The notes: generated from the letters alone by a model not told the origin. A stretch of 64,000 nt of DNA from Streptomyces sp. T12 (GCF_028736035.1 NZ_CP117866.1:3038001-3102000); one strand, 5' to 3'. Counted from the stretch's first letter, positions 25,687 through 34,883 are shown. Translations and numbers: made by a program.

Positions 25687-25799
25687 ATCGTGTCCGCAAA
25701 GTCCCGCCGCGCGAGCTCGGGTTCGCGAGTGGGGGTGCCCCCTCTGGGGGAGCGTGCCAGGCGTCGCGGGGCAGGCGGGACCTTGCGGACACGGCCTAG
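25683..25799. mobile_element. Short MITE-like element bounded by CTAG
   Basis: The ends 25683-25708 and 25774-25799 are inverted repeats matching at 23 of 26 positions, each starting with CTAG; the outer left end reads CTAGATCGTGTCCGCAAA. The 117-bp element has no coding frame and an interior GGGGGTGCCCCCT-GGGGGAG hairpin related to that of the element at 17443-17636. Its left CTAG supplies the antiporter's stop codon, and its right end is 10 bp from the DUF2252 stop. Confidence 0.75.
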
Positions 25800-25809
25800 G
25801 GGCGCCTGG

Positions 25810-27246
25810 TCACGCCGTCAGATCGGTCCGGGCGGTGACGCGTCCCTCGGTCACGGCGTCGGCCAGCGCCCGGTGGTCGCGTTCGTTCTGGTCGGCGTAG
25901 GCCTGGGCGAACTGCACCAGGGCCCGGTCGAAGGTGTCGCCGCGGCCGAGATAGGCGGCGATGGCGATCGGGTCGCCCGAGCGGGCGTGTGCCCGGGCCA
26001 GTGCGGCGCCGCACAGGCGGGCGAACAGCCCCAGAGTTTCGGCGTCCATGGTCTCCGGACGGGCGATGCCCTTCCAGTCCCGCAACTGCCGTACGTAGAA
26101 GTCGCGTTCGCGGCCGTCGAAGCCCGTGACGTGCTTCCAGCCGAGGAAGATGTCGCTGGCGGCCTGCATGAGCCGTTGCCCGGCCACCACCCGCTCGCCC
26201 TGGTTCTCGTACGGGCTCGCGCCGCAGTGGGGGGCGAGGACCGACTCGCCCGCCTCCTTGGCCTGGAGCAGGAGCGGGTCCTCGTCGTCACGGCCGAGCA
26301 GCAGGATGATCCAGCAACGGGTGCCGACACTGCCGACCCCGACGACCTTGCGCGCCATGTCGGCCACATGGAACCGGCTCAGCAGGTGCCGCCGCTCCGA
26401 CGACAGGGTGTCCGCGTAGCCGGCCACCAGTTCCCGCAGGGTCCGCCCCAGTTCCTCGCCTTGCGTGCCGGGCAGCAGCTCCGTAAGGGGTGTGATCAAG
26501 GGGGGATCCGAGATGATCCGGTGTTGGCCGTCCACCACTCGGGTCAGCTTCGCGGCCGCCTGCAGACTCGTCCGGCTACGGGCCTTCTCCGCCGCCCGGG
26601 AGGCCCGCCGCTCGTCCTCCTTGCCCGGCGGCTTGGGCAGGAGCGCCGCGATCTGGTCGAAGTCGTCCCGCGCGTACCAGACATCCAGGGTGGGCAGGGC
26701 GGCGAACTCCCGCATGCGCTCGCGGTAGGACTCCACCGCGGCGCGGACGAGGGTGTCGCACGCCTTCGCCGGGAACCCGTTGGCCCGGCCGGCGATCACC
26801 AGACTCGCGGCGAGGCGCTTGACGTCCCACTCGAACGGGCCCGGCAGGGTCTCGTCGAAGTCGTTGATGTCGAAGACGAGATGGCGTTCCGGGGAGGCCA
26901 GGAGCCGGAAGTTCAGCAGGTGCGCGTCGCCGCACAGCTGGGCGTACAGCCCGGTGTGCGCACTCGCGCCGAGATCGGACGCCATGATCGCCGCGGCTCC
27001 CCGGTAGAAGCGGAACGGCGATTCGAGCATCCGGCCGTAGCGGACGGGGACCAGCTCGGGAACGCGGGCGCCGGACTGCCTGTCGATGATGTCGACGGGG
27101 TCCGGCCGTTTCTCGTCGGGCTCGTAGACGGCATGGCCGGAGCGCGGCACGCGCGCGCGAGCCTCCTTGCCCCGTGCCGCGCGCTCCGCCGGGGAGAGCG
27201 GGCCGTTGTTCACCAGGGAGAGCGGACCGTCGTGCGTCGTCGCCAT
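25810..27246 (-). CDS. DUF2252 family protein
   Basis: A 478-residue soluble protein of the DUF2252 family, a group resembling protein kinase or aminoglycoside-phosphotransferase folds. Characteristic stretches are SPFRFYRGAA, QLCGDAHLLNFRLLASPER (a kinase-like catalytic G-D-x-H), VFDINDFDETLPGPFEWDVK (a candidate metal-binding D-F-D), and AYADQNERDH near the C-terminus. The substrate is unknown, and kinase activity is inference. The ATG has AAGGAGG upstream. It ends 10 bp from the MITE-like element. Confidence 0.88.
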   Translation of the reverse strand: MATTHDGPLSLVNNGPLSPAERAARGKEARARVPRSGHAVYEPDEKRPDPVDIIDRQSGARVPELVPVRYGRMLESPFRFYRGAAAIMASDLGASAHTGLYAQLCGDAHLLNFRLLASPERHLVFDINDFDETLPGPFEWDVKRLAASLVIAGRANGFPAKACDTLVRAAVESYRERMREFAALPTLDVWYARDDFDQIAALLPKPPGKEDERRASRAAEKARSRTSLQAAAKLTRVVDGQHRIISDPPLITPLTELLPGTQGEELGRTLRELVAGYADTLSSERRHLLSRFHVADMARKVVGVGSVGTRCWIILLLGRDDEDPLLLQAKEAGESVLAPHCGASPYENQGERVVAGQRLMQAASDIFLGWKHVTGFDGRERDFYVRQLRDWKGIARPETMDAETLGLFARLCGAALARAHARSGDPIAIAAYLGRGDTFDRALVQFAQAYADQNERDHRALADAVTEGRVTARTDLTA

Positions 27247-27332
27247 GACCGGACCTCCTTGCCCGCATGGTCACAGCCCGGTACCGCCGGTGGGATCACC
27301 CGGAGCAGGTGATGTGGGGCCACCAAGACGGT

Positions 27333-28328
27333 CTACGTGCACCACCAGAGGAACCGGTTGCACGTCTCCGACGGCGACGGGTCCGGCGTCGGGTCCGACG
27401 CGGTCGGTTCCTCCGTCGGCGCCTGCGTCTGCGGGTCGGACGTCGGGGCGGGGCCCGAGGTGGACGTACCGGAGCCGCCGCTGCCCGTCGTCGCCGACTG
27501 CTCGTCCTGGTCCGGGGTCTTGTCCGCGCCCTTCTTCTTGTCCTCGTCCTTCGGCGACTTCGAGGCCGAGGGAGAGGTCGAGGGACCGGGTGAGGGTGAG
27601 TCCTCCCCGGCCGTCCCCGTCGTGCCGTCCGTCGCGTCCGGGGACGCGGACACCTCTTCCGCCGCCGCGCCCTCCGCCGACTCGTCCCCGGCCGCCGCCG
27701 GCTTCGGACTGCTGCCCGGGGCGTCCATGCCGAGTTCCGCGAGGCTCAGCCCCCCGGCGGCCAGGACGAACCCCGCGGCGATCAGCAGGGCCCGGCGACG
27801 GCGGCGCCGGTGCGCGGCAGCCTTGCGATCGCGACGGCTCACACCGCCCGCGCTCTCCTCGTCGTCGTCCAGGTCGTCCAGGTCATCCAGGTCGTCGCGG
27901 TCGTCGTCGCTCTCCGGCTCGTCGTCGTAGCGGTCGCGGCCGTCGTCGTCGCCGTCCGGGTACGCGTCGCCCTGACCGCCGTCGCGGTGGCCGTTGTGGT
28001 CCTGGTACGCGCCCTCGTGGGCGGCGTAATCGCCCTGGTACCCGCCACCGCCGTACCCGGCACCCCCGTACTGCCCCTGTCCGTCGTACTGCCCGCCGTA
28101 CTGGCCCTCGTACCCGCCGTACGCGCCCCCGGCCCCCATCGCCCCCGCCACCGCCTGCGCAGCCTCCGGCGCGGCCCTCTGGGCGGGTATCTGCTGGGCC
28201 ATGGGAGGCATCTGCGGATACGCGTCACCCGCACCCGCGTACACGCGCAGCTCTTCGACCGCGGCGCCGCACCCCGGGCAGGCGAGGGCGCCATTCAGGT
28301 GCCGTCGGCACGGGTAGCAGTAGTCCAT
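27333..28328 (-). CDS. SCO2400-type zinc-ribbon, single-pass membrane protein
   Basis: A 331-residue protein. The N-terminus has two C-x-x-C pairs forming a likely zinc ribbon (YCYPCRRHLNG, LACPGCG). Then come Gly/Tyr/Gln-rich repeats, an Asp-rich tract (residues about 125-160), a basic patch before one membrane segment (ALLIAAGFVLAAGGLSLAEL), and a Ser/Pro/Thr-rich external tail ending ETCNRFLWWCT. It matches the Streptomyces SCO2400 family; the fabF gene of S. coelicolor is SCO2390, so the neighbourhood is consistent. Function is unknown. Confidence 0.8.
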   Translation of the reverse strand: MDYCYPCRRHLNGALACPGCGAAVEELRVYAGAGDAYPQMPPMAQQIPAQRAAPEAAQAVAGAMGAGGAYGGYEGQYGGQYDGQGQYGGAGYGGGGYQGDYAAHEGAYQDHNGHRDGGQGDAYPDGDDDGRDRYDDEPESDDDRDDLDDLDDLDDDEESAGGVSRRDRKAAAHRRRRRRALLIAAGFVLAAGGLSLAELGMDAPGSSPKPAAAGDESAEGAAAEEVSASPDATDGTTGTAGEDSPSPGPSTSPSASKSPKDEDKKKGADKTPDQDEQSATTGSGGSGTSTSGPAPTSDPQTQAPTEEPTASDPTPDPSPSETCNRFLWWCT

Positions 28329-28410
28329 GACGCGGGAAGACTAAGGAACCGACCCACACCTTTCCTAGCGGCTGCTGTGAAAGTTGTGTGCGGAAATGGC
28401 CAACGTCAAG

Positions 28411-28445
28411 CGGCCCGTCGCACGTACGCCGTGCGACGGGCCGCG
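28411..28445 (-). terminator. Terminator of the YtfQRT/YjfF-type operon
   Basis: A perfect 15-bp stem (28411-28425 with 28431-28445) with a 5-nt loop lies 25 nt past the stop of the last permease gene on its strand. Confidence 0.8.
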
Positions 28446-28469
28446 TCGGCCCAAGTGCCCAGGTCCGGC

Positions 28470-29510
28470 CTATGTTTGCTTGCGCGTAGTCATCGCCCGC
28501 TGGATCAGGATGAACGCGCCCAGCAGCACACCCGTGGCGATCTTCGTCCACCAGGAGCTGAGCGTGCCCTCGAACTGGATGATGGTCTTGATCAGGCCCA
28601 GTACGAGGACGCCGAACAGGGTGCCCAGGACGTAACCGGAGCCGCCCGTCAGCAGCGTGCCGCCGATGACGACCGCGGCGATGGCGTCCAGCTCCATGCC
28701 GACGGCGTGCAGCGGGTCACCGGACTGGATGTACAGCATGAACAGCAGGCCGGCCAGCGCCGAGCAGAAGCCGCTCACCGTGTACACGGCGATCTTCGTG
28801 CCGCCCAGCGGAAGCCCCATCAGCAGCGCCGACTGCTCGTTGCCGCCGATGGCGTACACCCGGCGGCCGAAGCGCGTGTAGTGGAGGATGTAGAAGGCGG
28901 CGGCGACGACGACCAGGGCGACGAGGGCGCCGATCGACAGCTCCCCCAGTCCGATCGACACCCGGGTCTGGGCCATGCTGCTCACCGTGGAGTCGCTGAT
29001 GGAGATGGACTCCTTGCTGATGACCAGGCACAGGCCCCGGAAGAGGAAGAGGCCGGCGAGGGTCACGATGAACGGCTGGATCTCGAAGTTGTGGATCACA
29101 TAGCCCATGAGGAAGCCGCCGAACGCGCCCACCCCCAGGGCGAGCGGGATGACCAGCAGCAGCGGCAGGCCCTGCCGCTCCACCAGCCACGCCGTGAACA
29201 TGGTGGTGAAGCCGATCAGCGAGCCGACGGACAGGTCGATGCCGCCGGCCATGATGACAAAGGTGGCGCCGACGGCGGCGACCAGCAGATAGCCGTTGTC
29301 GATGAACAGGTTGAGGAAGACCTGCGGTTCGCCGAAACCGTAGTTCTGGTAGCGGCTGAGACCGCCGATGTACATCGCGAGGAACAGGCCGACCGTGACC
29401 AGGACGGGCAGCCGCCGGTCGCCGAGCAGACGCGCGGCCGTGGACGCCTGGGCCGGCGTGGACGGCGTACGGCCTTCCGCTGCCGTACGTGTCTTGGTGG
29501 TCGCGCTCAT
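28470..29510 (-). CDS. Sugar ABC transporter permease, YjfF-like
   Basis: A 346-residue permease of the ribose/galactofuranose (RbsC) type. It has about nine membrane segments and the family motif [20 protein letters not shown], plus AIGGNEQSALLMG and AVVIGGTLLTGGSGYVLGTL. It pairs with the preceding permease to form the membrane channel of a two-permease importer, as in E. coli YtfT/YjfF. Its ATG overlaps the upstream permease stop (ATGA). Last gene of the operon. Confidence 0.9.
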   Translation of the reverse strand: MSATTKTRTAAEGRTPSTPAQASTAARLLGDRRLPVLVTVGLFLAMYIGGLSRYQNYGFGEPQVFLNLFIDNGYLLVAAVGATFVIMAGGIDLSVGSLIGFTTMFTAWLVERQGLPLLLVIPLALGVGAFGGFLMGYVIHNFEIQPFIVTLAGLFLFRGLCLVISKESISISDSTVSSMAQTRVSIGLGELSIGALVALVVVAAAFYILHYTRFGRRVYAIGGNEQSALLMGLPLGGTKIAVYTVSGFCSALAGLLFMLYIQSGDPLHAVGMELDAIAAVVIGGTLLTGGSGYVLGTLFGVLVLGLIKTIIQFEGTLSSWWTKIATGVLLGAFILIQRAMTTRKQT

Positions 29511-30607
29511 CGCGACACCTCCATCTTCGGGGCGGCGTCGGCCGGGGTGGCGGGCTCCGCCGGGGCGGTGGTCCGGGCGCGTCCCTTCGCGCCGAAGACC
29601 TTGGCCCGGAACTTCGGGGACTGCAGCAGGCAGACGACGATGACGACGGCGGCCTTGAAGACCAGGTTGGTCTGGGTGGGCACGCCGATGGTGTAGATCG
29701 TGGTGGTCAGGGTCTGGATGACGAGGGCGCCGATCACGGTGCCGCCGATGGAGAACCGGCCGCCGAGCAGCGAGGTGCCGCCGATGACGACCGCGAGGAT
29801 CGCGTCCAGCTCGATCCACAGGCCGGCGTTGTTGCCGTCCGCGGCCGAGGTGTTGGAGCTGATCATCAGGCCGGCGATGCCCGCGCACAGGGCGCAGAAC
29901 ATGTACACCATGATCTTGATGCGCATGGACCTGATGCCGACCAGGCGGCTGGCCTCGGCGTTGCCGCCGACCGACTCGACGAGCAGGCCGAGCGCGGTGC
30001 GGCGGGTCAGGGCCACGGTGACGGCCACGACGGCGGCCACCACGAAGATGGAGAAGGGCAGGGTCAGCCAGTAGCCGCCGCCGATCAGCTTGTACGGCTC
30101 GCTGTTGATGGTGATGATCTGGCCGTCGGTGATCAGCTGGGCGACACCGCGTCCGGCGACCATGATGATGAGGGTCGCGATGATCGGCTGGATGCCCATC
30201 CGGGCGACCAGGAAGCCGTTCCACAGGCCGCAGACCACGGCCGCCACCAGGCCGATGCCCATGGCGAGGAAGACCCCCGCCAGCGCGTTCTGATCGGCCT
30301 GGTCGCTGATGTACGAACAGGTCAGGGCGCCGGTGATGGCAACCACGGCGCCGACGGAGAGGTCGATGCCGCCGGTGGCGATGACCAGGGTCATGCCGAC
30401 CGCCACCAGGATCAGCGGCGAGCCGAACAGCACGATCGAGACGAGGCTGCCGTAGAGGTGGCCGTCCGCCATCCGGATCGCGAAGAAGTCGGGTGTGAAG
30501 GGGACGTTGACGAGCAGCAGGGCGATCAGGACCGCGACCGGCCAGAACAGGTGGTGGTGCGTCAGTGCTCGCCAGCGGGAGGGGGTGGTCGCTGATGGGG
30601 TACTCAC
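29507..30607 (-). CDS. Sugar ABC transporter permease, YtfT-like
   Basis: A 366-residue RbsC-type permease with the motif VTLVIATGGIDLSVGAVVAI-like region (GMTLVIATGGIDLSVG), SVGGNAEASRLVG and AVVIGGTSLLGGRFSIGGT. The start is GTG 30607, which overlaps the stop of the ATP-binding gene by 4 nt (GTGA); its own stop overlaps the next start. This tight coupling suits equal synthesis of the two channel halves. The C-terminus has an Ala/Pro-rich tail of about 30 residues. Confidence 0.9.
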   Translation of the reverse strand: MSTPSATTPSRWRALTHHHLFWPVAVLIALLLVNVPFTPDFFAIRMADGHLYGSLVSIVLFGSPLILVAVGMTLVIATGGIDLSVGAVVAITGALTCSYISDQADQNALAGVFLAMGIGLVAAVVCGLWNGFLVARMGIQPIIATLIIMVAGRGVAQLITDGQIITINSEPYKLIGGGYWLTLPFSIFVVAAVVAVTVALTRRTALGLLVESVGGNAEASRLVGIRSMRIKIMVYMFCALCAGIAGLMISSNTSAADGNNAGLWIELDAILAVVIGGTSLLGGRFSIGGTVIGALVIQTLTTTIYTIGVPTQTNLVFKAAVVIVVCLLQSPKFRAKVFGAKGRARTTAPAEPATPADAAPKMEVSR

Positions 30608-32142
30608 TGGTGCTCTCCGCTCGCGATGGTCTCCAGGATCTTGCTGGTGGTGATCTCCGGCCCGTTGGTCAGCTGTGCCACGAGCTTGCGGTCGCGCAGC
30701 ACTCCGATGGTGTGGCTGAGCCGGAGCACCTCCTCCAGTTCGGCCGCGATGTACAGCACGGACATGCCGTCCTCGGAGAGGGAGACCACGAGCTTTTGGA
30801 TCTCGGCCTTGGCGCCGACGTCGATGCCGCGCGTGGGCTCGTCGAGGATCAGCAGCTTCGGCTGGGTGATCAGCCAGCGGGCGAGCAGCACCTTCTGCTG
30901 GTTGCCGCCGCTCAACTGGCCGACGCGGGCCTCGGGGTTGGCGGGGCGGATGTCGAGGGCCTTGATGTACTTGGCGACGAGTTCGTCGCGCTGGGAGGCC
31001 GGGATGGGCCGGGTCCAGCCGCGGGACGCCTGGAGGGCGAGGATGATGTTCTCGCGGACCGTGAGGTCGGGGACGAGGCCCTCGGTCTTGCGGTTCTCCG
31101 AGCAGAACGCGACACCGGCGCCGATGGCGTCGTTGGGGGCGCTCATCGAGACCTGCTTGCCGGCGACCGTCAGCTTGCCGCTGTCGGGCTGGTCGGCGCC
31201 GAACAGCAGCCGGGCCAGTTCGGTGCGGCCCGAGCCGAGCAGTCCGGCGAGGCCGAGCACCTCGCCCTTCTTGATCTCCAGGTCGAAGGGGGCAATACCG
31301 CCGGTGCGGCCGAGGCCCTCGGCCTTGACGAGCGTCTCGCCGACGTCGGAGCGCAGCTGGTGCTCGTGCAGCCCCTCCAGCTGGTCCAGGGCCTTGCCGA
31401 TCATCAGCTCGATCAGCCCGACCTGGTCGAGGTCGGCCACCATGTGCTCGCCGACCAGGGTGCCGTTGCGCAGCACGGTCATGCGGTCGCAGATCTCGTA
31501 GATCTGGTCGAGGAAGTGCGACACGAAGAGGATCGCGACGCCCTCGTCCCGCAGCCGCCGCATCAGGCGGAACAGTTCGAGGACCTCGTCGCGGTCGAGG
31601 CTGGAGGTGGGCTCGTCCAGGACGAGCACCTTGGTGCCGGAGCCCTCGCCGTCGCTGTCGCCGTGGCCCACCGACCGTACGATCGCGACCAGTTGCTGCA
31701 CGGCCAGCGGGTACGAGGACAGCGGTGCCGTCACGTCGATGTCGAGGCCGAGCCGGTCGACCATCTCCGCGGCCTGCTTGCGTATCTGCTTCCACTGGAT
31801 ACGGCCCGCGCGGGTGGGTTCACGGCCGATGAAGATGTTCTCCGCCACCGAGAGGTTGGGGCAGAGGTTGACCTCCTGGTAGACCGTGCTGATGCCGGCG
31901 TGCTGCGCCTCCAGCGGGCTGCCGATCCGCACGGCCTTGCCGTCGAGGGTGATGGTGCCGCCGTCCAGGGGGTGCACCCCGGTCAGCACCTTGATGAGGG
32001 TGGACTTCCCGGCTCCGTTCTCGCCCATGAGGGCGTGAATCTCGCCGGGGAAGAGCCGGAAGTCGACGCCCGACAGAGCCCGTACCCCCGGAAATTCTTT
32101 GACAATGCCCGTCATCTCCAGGACGGGCCGCGGCTCTGCCAT
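30604..32142 (-). CDS. Sugar ABC transporter ATP-binding protein, YtfR-like
   Basis: A 512-residue tandem ATPase. The first half has Walker [10 protein letters not shown], a Walker B region VLVLDEPTSSLDRDE and an unusual C-loop region YPLAVQQLVAI. The second half has a degenerate P-loop (GLLGSGRTEL), the signature LSGGNQQKV and [16 protein letters not shown]. Such asymmetry is normal in monosaccharide importers, where only one site is fully active. It powers the two permeases encoded downstream. Confidence 0.93.
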   Translation of the reverse strand: MAEPRPVLEMTGIVKEFPGVRALSGVDFRLFPGEIHALMGENGAGKSTLIKVLTGVHPLDGGTITLDGKAVRIGSPLEAQHAGISTVYQEVNLCPNLSVAENIFIGREPTRAGRIQWKQIRKQAAEMVDRLGLDIDVTAPLSSYPLAVQQLVAIVRSVGHGDSDGEGSGTKVLVLDEPTSSLDRDEVLELFRLMRRLRDEGVAILFVSHFLDQIYEICDRMTVLRNGTLVGEHMVADLDQVGLIELMIGKALDQLEGLHEHQLRSDVGETLVKAEGLGRTGGIAPFDLEIKKGEVLGLAGLLGSGRTELARLLFGADQPDSGKLTVAGKQVSMSAPNDAIGAGVAFCSENRKTEGLVPDLTVRENIILALQASRGWTRPIPASQRDELVAKYIKALDIRPANPEARVGQLSGGNQQKVLLARWLITQPKLLILDEPTRGIDVGAKAEIQKLVVSLSEDGMSVLYIAAELEEVLRLSHTIGVLRDRKLVAQLTNGPEITTSKILETIASGEHQ

Positions 32143-32174
32143 GGCAGCGCTCCTCTTGAAATGCGTTCAGGCCC

Positions 32175-32225
32175 GCAGGGAGCCTCCCGGGACCGGATGG
32201 TCGTGGTCGGCCGGAGGCTCCCTGC
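32175..32225 (-). promoter_or_regulatory. Hairpin between binding-protein and ATPase genes
   Basis: A perfect 13-bp stem (32175-32187 with 32213-32225) spans most of the 99-nt gap between the binding-protein and ATP-binding genes. Such intra-operon stems often shield the upstream mRNA or cause partial termination, giving more binding protein than ATPase; that role here is inference. Confidence 0.65.
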
Positions 32226-32241
32226 CGGTGGGTGCGGTCGG

Positions 32242-33243
32242 TCAGTACTTACGGGTGGGGAGCGCGTCCTTGGCCTGGTCCTGCATGAAGTCGCTCTCCT
32301 TGGTCTTGATCCAGCGCTCGACCTTGCCGCCCTCGTGGACCGTCTTCACGACCTCCATCAGCTGGGGGCCGAGCAGCGGGTTGCACTCGACGATCGCGTT
32401 GATCTTGCCTTCCGACATGGCGATGAAGCCGTCCTTCACACCGTCGACCGTGACGATGAGGATGTCCTTGCCGGGCTTCTTGCCGGCCGCCTCGATGGCC
32501 TGGATGGCGCCGAGACCCATGTCGTCGTTGTGCGCGAACAGCACGTCGATGTCCGGGTTGGACTGCAGGAAGGCCTGCATGACCTGCTTGCCGCCGGCGC
32601 GGGTGAAGTCACCGGTCTGGCTGGCGACGATCTCCCAGTCGTCCTTGTGCTCGGCGTCCATGACCTCCTTGAAGCCCTTGGCGCGCTCGATCGCGGGGGC
32701 GGCACCGGTGGTGCCCTCCAGCTGGGCGATCTTCACCTTGCCCTTGTGGCCGGCCTTCTCCAGAACCTTCTCCAGGATCTTGGCGGCACGGCGGCCCTCG
32801 TCGGTGAAGTCGGAGCCGACCAGGGTGACGAACAGGGACTCGTCGCTCTCGACGGACCGGTCGGTCAGGATGACCGGGATCTTCGCCGCCTGGGCCTCCT
32901 TGAGCACGGCGTCCCAGCCCTTGACGACCACCGGCGAGAAGGCGATGACGTCCACCTTCTGTGCGATGAAGCTGCGGATCGCGGAGATCTGGTTCTCCGG
33001 CTTCTGCTGCGCGTCGGAGAACTGCAGTCTGAAGCCCGCCTCCTTCGCGGCCGCCTTCACCGAGTCGGTGTTGGCGGTGCGCCAGCCGCTCTCGGAGCCG
33101 ACCTGGGCGAAGCCGAGGGTGATCGCCTTGCTGCCGCCGCCGGAGGAGTCGGAGGAGGAGCCGTCCTCCTTGGCGCAGGCCGCCAGACCGGCCGTGGCCG
33201 CCACGCCGACCGCCGCAGTGAGGAAGTTCCTTCTGTTGAGCAT
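32242..33243 (-). CDS. Sugar-binding lipoprotein of ABC importer, YtfQ-like
   Basis: A 333-residue periplasmic-binding-type lipoprotein. The N-terminus MLNRRNFLTAAVG carries a twin-arginine-like R-R-x-F-L, followed by a lipobox (AGLAACAK), so it may be a Tat-exported lipoprotein. The mature part matches galactofuranose/ribose binding proteins (IGFAQVGSESGWRTAN-like start, SDFTDEGRRAAKIL, FAHNDDMGLGAIQAI). The ATG at 33243 has AAAGGAG upstream. It is first in the import operon, downstream of the lacI-type gene, with a TTCGAA-type operator site about 100 nt upstream. Confidence 0.92.
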   Translation of the reverse strand: MLNRRNFLTAAVGVAATAGLAACAKEDGSSSDSSGGGSKAITLGFAQVGSESGWRTANTDSVKAAAKEAGFRLQFSDAQQKPENQISAIRSFIAQKVDVIAFSPVVVKGWDAVLKEAQAAKIPVILTDRSVESDESLFVTLVGSDFTDEGRRAAKILEKVLEKAGHKGKVKIAQLEGTTGAAPAIERAKGFKEVMDAEHKDDWEIVASQTGDFTRAGGKQVMQAFLQSNPDIDVLFAHNDDMGLGAIQAIEAAGKKPGKDILIVTVDGVKDGFIAMSEGKINAIVECNPLLGPQLMEVVKTVHEGGKVERWIKTKESDFMQDQAKDALPTRKY

Positions 33244-33339
33244 GTCTTCTCCTTTGAAGAGCCGGCCCGGGGATGGACCGCTGGTACTCGGTTGGTACTC
33301 GTGTGGACCGGCTGCACTGCGTCCAGCCTGTCGATCATC

Positions 33340-33353
33340 GTTCGAAATATCGG
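33340..33353 (-). promoter_or_regulatory. Shared sugar-regulon operator, site A
   Basis: On the minus strand this reads CCGATATTTCGAAC, in the promoter region of the YtfQ-like operon about 97 nt before its start codon; GATATT may be the -10 element. Related sites occur before the dehydratase gene (34924-34951), the unassigned gene (37275-37288) and the GH43 operon (47700-47749). Confidence 0.65.
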
Positions 33354-33396
33354 CCACGCTTGCCCGAAGGGCGAACGACGACCGGGTGGTGCGATG

Positions 33397-34443
33397 TCAG
33401 CCGGGAGCGGCTCCCGGTTGCGGAAGGTACGGGAACGTGCTTGCGCGGACGACGAGTTGGGGTTCGATGGAGACCTGGGACGTCCCGGAGGCGGTACGGC
33501 CCTCGATCAGGTCCAGCAGCAGGGCGATGCTCCGCTTGCCCACCGTCGCGAAGTCCTGCCGGACGGTGGTGAGCGGCGGGGCGAAGAACTCCGACTCCGG
33601 AATGTCGTCGAAGCCGGCCACCGCGACATCCTGGGGCGTACGCACGCCCGCCTCACGCAGCGCCCGCAACACCCCCAGCGCCATCTGGTCGTTGGCCACG
33701 AAGACGGCGGTCAGGCCGCGCCCCACCCAGCCCGCCAGTTCCTGGCCGGCCCGGTAGCCCGACAGCGGGCTCCAGTCCCCCCGCAGCAGCATCGGTGGTT
33801 CCACGTCCGCCTCTTCGAGGGTCGCCCGCCAGCCGGCGACCCGGTCCACCGCCTCCTGCCAGTCCTCGGGCCCGGCGAGATGCCAGACCCTGCGATGGCC
33901 TGCGGCGAGCAGATGGCCGGTGGCCAGCCGTGCGCCCAGATTCTGGTCCACGTTGACGCTGGGGACCCCGGCGCCCGAGCCGGTGCCCACGGCCACCACC
34001 GGGAACGGATGGCGGAGTTCGGCGAGGGCCTCGACCGCCGACCGCTGCGGGGCGATGGCGATGACCCCCTCCACTCCGCCCTCGCTGAGGCGGTCCAGGG
34101 CCTCGGACAGCGTCTCCACCGTCAGCCTGCGCAGACTGACCGTCGAGACCAGATAGCCCTCGGCACGCGCCGCCTCCTCCAGCGCGAACAACGTACTGGC
34201 CGGACCATAGAGCGTGGTGTTGGAGGCGACCACACCCAGGGTCCGGGTGCGCCGGGTCGCCAGGGCCCGTGCGGAGAAGTTGCGGCGGTAGCCCATCTCC
34301 TCGATCGCGCGCAGCACCCTGGCCCGTGTCTCGTCCCGCACATTGGGGTGGTCCCCCAGCACGCGGGACACGGTCTGGTGGGACACACCGGCCTGGCGGG
34401 CCACGTCGGCCATGGTGGGCGGCCGAAGCTGCGAGTGGGTCAC
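33397..34443 (-). CDS. LacI-family transcriptional regulator
   Basis: A 348-residue LacI/GalR-type repressor. The HTH (TMADVARQAGVSHQTVSRVL) and hinge helix (YRRNFSARALATRRTRTLGV) are intact and followed by a sugar-binding domain (VNVDQNLGARLATGHLLAAG, AVFVANDQMALGVLRAL). The GTG start at 34443 has GGAGGT 6-7 nt upstream. It sits directly upstream of the YtfQ-like importer on the same strand, and a near-perfect LacI operator lies about 190 nt upstream of its start, suggesting autoregulation. The inducer is likely a sugar carried by the importer. Confidence 0.93.
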   Translation of the reverse strand: MTHSQLRPPTMADVARQAGVSHQTVSRVLGDHPNVRDETRARVLRAIEEMGYRRNFSARALATRRTRTLGVVASNTTLYGPASTLFALEEAARAEGYLVSTVSLRRLTVETLSEALDRLSEGGVEGVIAIAPQRSAVEALAELRHPFPVVAVGTGSGAGVPSVNVDQNLGARLATGHLLAAGHRRVWHLAGPEDWQEAVDRVAGWRATLEEADVEPPMLLRGDWSPLSGYRAGQELAGWVGRGLTAVFVANDQMALGVLRALREAGVRTPQDVAVAGFDDIPESEFFAPPLTTVRQDFATVGKRSIALLLDLIEGRTASGTSQVSIEPQLVVRASTFPYLPQPGAAPG

Positions 34444-34633
34444 AGCCGCACCTCCTTGGCGGTCGTCTGCCGATAAGACCTGCGCCGAGGGCCGATGGTT
34501 CGGCTCCGGCGGCGTCATGCCGGTGTTCCGGGGGGACCAACGGCACGGGGCGGGAAGGCGAGTTGAAGCACTGCTGACACGACGCTCATACCTCCTTGCA
34601 TGCCGTCGGGGCCGACTGGTGAATGCGGACGTC

Positions 34634-34651
34634 ATTGTGAGCGCTAACAAT
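34634..34651. promoter_or_regulatory. LacI-type operator
   Basis: ATTGTGAGCGCTAACAAT is an 18-bp palindrome with one mismatched pair and a central G-C-G-C, closely matching classical LacI/GalR operators. The adjacent LacI-family protein is the obvious ligand. Confidence 0.75.
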
Positions 34652-34883
34652 TCATGCCGGTCAAGAGGGCTGCGCCAGAGAAGTCGTCACGGTTGAATAA
34701 CGCGACCGGCGGCGGAGGTTGCAGGGCCGAGGGTGTTTCGCCTGGTCAGGAGCGCTCCGAGCACCCACCATGGGAGGCATGCACGCACCCTCGGAGAGCC
34801 CGGCGACCTTCGTGGCACACCCCGTCGCATCCGCCTCGTCGGCCGTCTCCGCCGTCGCGTCGAAACCGTTGTTTGTAGACCCA

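Noticed and set aside
27840..28000. Repeated triplets in the SCO2400-type gene looked like a repeat array
   Set aside because: They are simply Asp codons of a low-complexity acidic tract; there are no spacers, so it is not a CRISPR or regulatory array.
30565..34476. A very long open frame on the plus strand opposite the YtfQRT-type operon and lacI-type gene
   Set aside because: It runs antisense through four clearly real genes and shows no recognisable domains; GC bias alone explains its length.
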